This document shows positions 31,456-33,861 of a stretch of 33,861 bases of DNA, piece by piece. The notes under the pieces were generated by a model. The model was given only the letters and a program-made list of their open reading frames with translations, did no database searches and was not told the origin of the DNA. The stretch is from Victivallaceae bacterium (lineage in GTDB: Bacteria > Verrucomicrobiota > Lentisphaeria > Victivallales > Victivallaceae), in assembly GCA_028718375.1 (NCBI GenBank), contig JAQULZ010000013.1:1-33861 (forward strand), in the 5' to 3' direction. The position numbers were made by a program, and so were the translations under genes. Every line of letters starts with the position of its first letter. Positions within the stretch are counted from its first letter, which is position 1.

Positions 31456-33678
31456 TTACATCAGCGAATAAGCATCGACATCGACGTAGACATCCAGTCC
31501 CTTGACCGGCTTGGCTTGAAGCAGCATCCGCCTCAGCTGCTGTTGCAGGGGATGCAGTTTTTTCCCCCGGAAAATTATCCGGTAGCGGTATTTGCCGTTG
31601 ATGCGTTCAATCGGCGCCGGGGCCGGTTCGGTAACCGTGATTCCCGGCTGACACAGCGGCCGGAGATACTCCATGAAATCCAGCGCGTACTGCCGGCATT
31701 CAGCTAAATTCGCGGAGCGGAAAAACACCGCGGTCAAATGGCCGTCCGGCGGATAATGACAGGCTTCCCGGACCGCCATGTCGTATTTGTAGAAATTGAT
31801 GAAGTCATGGCGGACGGCGTATTTGATGGTTTCATTATCGGGGTTGTAAGTCTGGACGAGGACTTCGCCGCTGACATCGCCGCGCCCGGCCCGGCCCGCG
31901 ACCTGAGTCAGGAGCTGAAATGTCCGTTCCCCGGAACGGAAGTCCGGAATATACAGTCCCTGATCGGCGTTGAGCACCCCGACCAAAGTGACGTTCGGGA
32001 AATGCAGTCCCTTGGCGATCATTTGAGTCCCGATCAGAATGTCCAGTTCACCGCGTTTGAAATGCCCCAGCACGTCCTCATAAGAACTGGCCTGGCGCAT
32101 GGTGTCCGAGTCCATCCGCGCAATCCTGGCCGTCGGGAAAATACCGTGCGCCAGGCTTTCAATTTTTTCCGTCCCGCTGCCGCTGTAGCGGATTTTGTCG
32201 GAATTGCATTGCGGGCAGCGGGTATAGGCGCGGATTACGTCGCCGCATAAATGACAGGCCAGGCTTTCGCGCTTTTTATGGTAAGTGTAGGCAATCGAAC
32301 ACGAATGGCACTGCGCGACAAAACCGCAGACGTCACACATCATCTGCCGGGCGTAACCCCGGCGGTTCAGAAACAGAATGGTCTGTTCGCCGGCATTCAG
32401 CCGGTCTTTTATCGCGTTGACCAGTACCGGAGAAAAAAGATTGCTGTGGCCGGGTTCGGAAATTCCCAGCCGCTGATCGATCAGCTTGACCTGCGGCAGG
32501 GAACAGTTGTCCACCCGTTTGAACAGTTCGACCAGCAGGTATTTGCCCTGTTTGGCATTGTAATACGATTCAAACGACGGCGTCGCCGATCCCAGCAGAA
32601 CCACCGCGTTTTCCATTTTGCCGCGCATTACGGCGAGGTCGCGGGCATGGTAGCGCGGCGCTTCGTTCTGTTTGTAAGTGCTTTCATGTTCCTCGTCGAC
32701 CACGATCAGCCCCAGGTTGCGGAATGGTGCGAACAGGGCGGAACGCGCTCCGACGACGATTTTTACCAGACCGTCGTTGATTTTGCTCCATTCGTCGAAC
32801 CGTTCGCCTTCGGTCAGGCGGCTGTGCAGGACACAGACCAGGTCGCCGAACCGCGCCCGGAACCGCTGGACGGTCTGCGGCGTAAGCGATATTTCCGGAA
32901 CTAAAACAATCGCCTCCCGGCCCGTTTCCAGTATCCGCGCAATGGTTTGCAGATAAATTTCCGTTTTGCCGGAACCGGTAACGCCGTGAATCAGCACTAC
33001 ATGTCGGTCGCCGGGGTTCGCCAGGACGCCGGAAATGGTTTGCAGTGCCTTCGCCTGTTCGGGATTCGGAGTCAGCGGCTGCGACCGGACGACAGTGATG
33101 TCCGCGAACGGATCACGCCGGACGATCCGTTTTTCCTCACTGATAATATTTTTCTTCAGCAGGGAATTGACCGGGGACATAGTAACCCCGGCACCGCGGA
33201 GCAGCTGTTCCTGAGCGACGCTTTGGGCGGTCAGCAGATATTTCACGACGCTGACTTGCCCGGCGCGGCGTTTGCAGTCGGTATGTTCGATGACGAATTT
33301 TTCCGCTTCGCAGGGGGTCGCGACGGAAAACAGCCGCAGGATTTTGTGTTTGACCTTGCCGCTGCGCACCGCGCCCGGCAGCAGCGCCCTTACCGCTTTT
33401 TCCCGGGAACAACAGTAGTATTCCGCCATCCAGCGCCCCAGTTCCATCAGTTTTTCCGGGATGCGGCAATGCCGTTCGGCGATCGAAAGGATAGATTTCA
33501 GGGGCTTGTCGTACTCGCTTTCAGCGACGATATTGAGCACATAGCCGCGGCGCTTGCTGCGGCCGAAGGGAACATGTACCTGTACCCCGACATGCACCCG
33601 GCGCTGCAATTCGTCCGGAATGAGATAGTCGAATGATTTATCCAGGGATAAATCTATTATTACTTTAGCTATATTCAT
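31456..33678 (-). CDS. priA: Primosomal replication restart helicase PriA
   Basis: 3'-5' helicase that recognises stalled forks and reloads the replisome. 740 residues. The N-terminal DNA-binding domain (1-110: IIDLSLDKSFDYLIPDEL, GVQVHVPFGRSKRRGYVL) leads to helicase motif I HGVTGSGKTEIYL (231-243), DEEHESTYKQ (motif II, DEEH), LLGSATPSFES (motif III). The eight-cysteine zinc region follows (CDVCGFVAQCHSC and CHLCGDV ... CPQCNS), then IGTQMIAKGLHFPNVTLVGVLNAD and QVAGRAGRGDVSGEVLVQT (motifs V, VI). All are intact. The ATG at 33678 has only a weak GGGA site. A TATATT hexamer about 16 bases upstream on the minus strand is a possible -10. Confidence 0.97.
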   Translation of the reverse strand: MNIAKVIIDLSLDKSFDYLIPDELQRRVHVGVQVHVPFGRSKRRGYVLNIVAESEYDKPLKSILSIAERHCRIPEKLMELGRWMAEYYCCSREKAVRALLPGAVRSGKVKHKILRLFSVATPCEAEKFVIEHTDCKRRAGQVSVVKYLLTAQSVAQEQLLRGAGVTMSPVNSLLKKNIISEEKRIVRRDPFADITVVRSQPLTPNPEQAKALQTISGVLANPGDRHVVLIHGVTGSGKTEIYLQTIARILETGREAIVLVPEISLTPQTVQRFRARFGDLVCVLHSRLTEGERFDEWSKINDGLVKIVVGARSALFAPFRNLGLIVVDEEHESTYKQNEAPRYHARDLAVMRGKMENAVVLLGSATPSFESYYNAKQGKYLLVELFKRVDNCSLPQVKLIDQRLGISEPGHSNLFSPVLVNAIKDRLNAGEQTILFLNRRGYARQMMCDVCGFVAQCHSCSIAYTYHKKRESLACHLCGDVIRAYTRCPQCNSDKIRYSGSGTEKIESLAHGIFPTARIARMDSDTMRQASSYEDVLGHFKRGELDILIGTQMIAKGLHFPNVTLVGVLNADQGLYIPDFRSGERTFQLLTQVAGRAGRGDVSGEVLVQTYNPDNETIKYAVRHDFINFYKYDMAVREACHYPPDGHLTAVFFRSANLAECRQYALDFMEYLRPLCQPGITVTEPAPAPIERINGKYRYRIIFRGKKLHPLQQQLRRMLLQAKPVKGLDVYVDVDAYSLM

Positions 33679-33725
33679 CTTTTTTCCCGCCGCTAATATA
33701 GCCCGGATTTCGGAAATTTAAAATA

Positions 33726-33738
33726 AACCACGAAATAC
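33726..33738. repeat. Interspersed TTTCGTGG repeat, one-unit copy (inverted)
   Basis: AACCACGAAATAC is the reverse complement of GTATTTCGTGGTT, which equals the block at 4355-4376 with one of its two units deleted. It lies 48 bases upstream of the priA start. Confidence 0.45.
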
Positions 33739-33781
33739 GGATTTTACTTGGCTAAATTCGTAGTATCTCCCTTATAGTAAA

Positions 33782-33823
33782 ACAGTAAAGTGTAAAATAT
33801 TTTTAAATTTTACTGTCTACACT
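33782..33823. repeat. Two interleaved inverted repeats (A-B-A'-B' order)
   Basis: ACAGTAAA (33782-33789) pairs with TTTACTGT (33809-33816); AGTGTA (33789-33794) pairs with TACACT (33818-33823). The order gives either alternative hairpins or a pseudoknot if transcribed, or overlapping protein sites in DNA. It is in the gene-free right end (33679-33861); its own gene lies beyond the window. Confidence 0.5.
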
Positions 33824-33861
33824 AATTTCACCTTTAAAAGTTCCAGGATTTTCTTTTGTTC

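Overview
The window reads as a chromosomal stretch of a Gram-negative, probably anaerobic, fermentative bacterium. Base composition is moderately GC-rich and the genes are short-leadered. The mix of a cytoplasmic GH78-like glycosidase, a Stn/HydBC-type electron-transfer complex without Nuo neighbours, an FG-GAP/UnbV (CRTAC-like) lipoprotein, TolB and hairpin-filled intergenic regions fits the Lentisphaerota (Victivallis-like) or a neighbouring PVC lineage. That placement is inference from protein flavour; no rRNA is present.

Layout. 1-5182 (minus): 5' part of a NifA-type GAF-domain sigma-54 activator, a divergent alpha-L-rhamnosidase-like glycosidase, rpe, and an orphan PstS-like binding protein. 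5371-10856 (plus): a tightly coupled three-gene flavin/Fe-S complex (NuoE-like, NuoF-like, ferredoxin-NfnB-like), then ruvA and a Fur-family gene that lacks the usual metal ligands. 10889-13232 (minus): a two-TM protein of unknown function and ffh. 13406-16780 (plus): a zinc-ribbon protein, tolB, folC. 16792-17919 (minus): an M24 aminopeptidase. 18056-20098 (plus): plsY and gpsA, the two ends of glycerophospholipid entry. 20159-20965 (minus): panB. 21158-26111 (plus): FG-GAP lipoprotein, RNase R and pyruvate kinase (the last two overlap by 4 bases). 26208-26831 (minus): a four-TM coiled-coil protein. 27394-31379 (plus): dnaK, groES, groEL, ended by a bidirectional terminator shared with priA (31456-33678, minus). 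No tRNA, rRNA, CRISPR array, insertion sequence or prophage gene is visible.

Most of the coding content is core housekeeping. The more interesting material is: (1) a near-consensus -24/-12 sigma-54 promoter directly upstream of dnaK, with two dyads further upstream and no CIRCE element; (2) a gene set matching the Sporomusa-type (Stn) electron-bifurcating transhydrogenase; (3) a Fur homologue with its structural Zn cysteines but without its sensing-site histidines; (4) two intergenic elements (13943-14068 and 18764-18913) built from the same ordered series of small hairpins, plus other palindromic intergenic inserts, one of which supplies the stop codons of two convergent genes; (5) a short TTTCGTGG-type interspersed repeat.

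Promoters, operators and hairpins below were found by eye. Distances and matches are exact from the sequence; activity is inferred.
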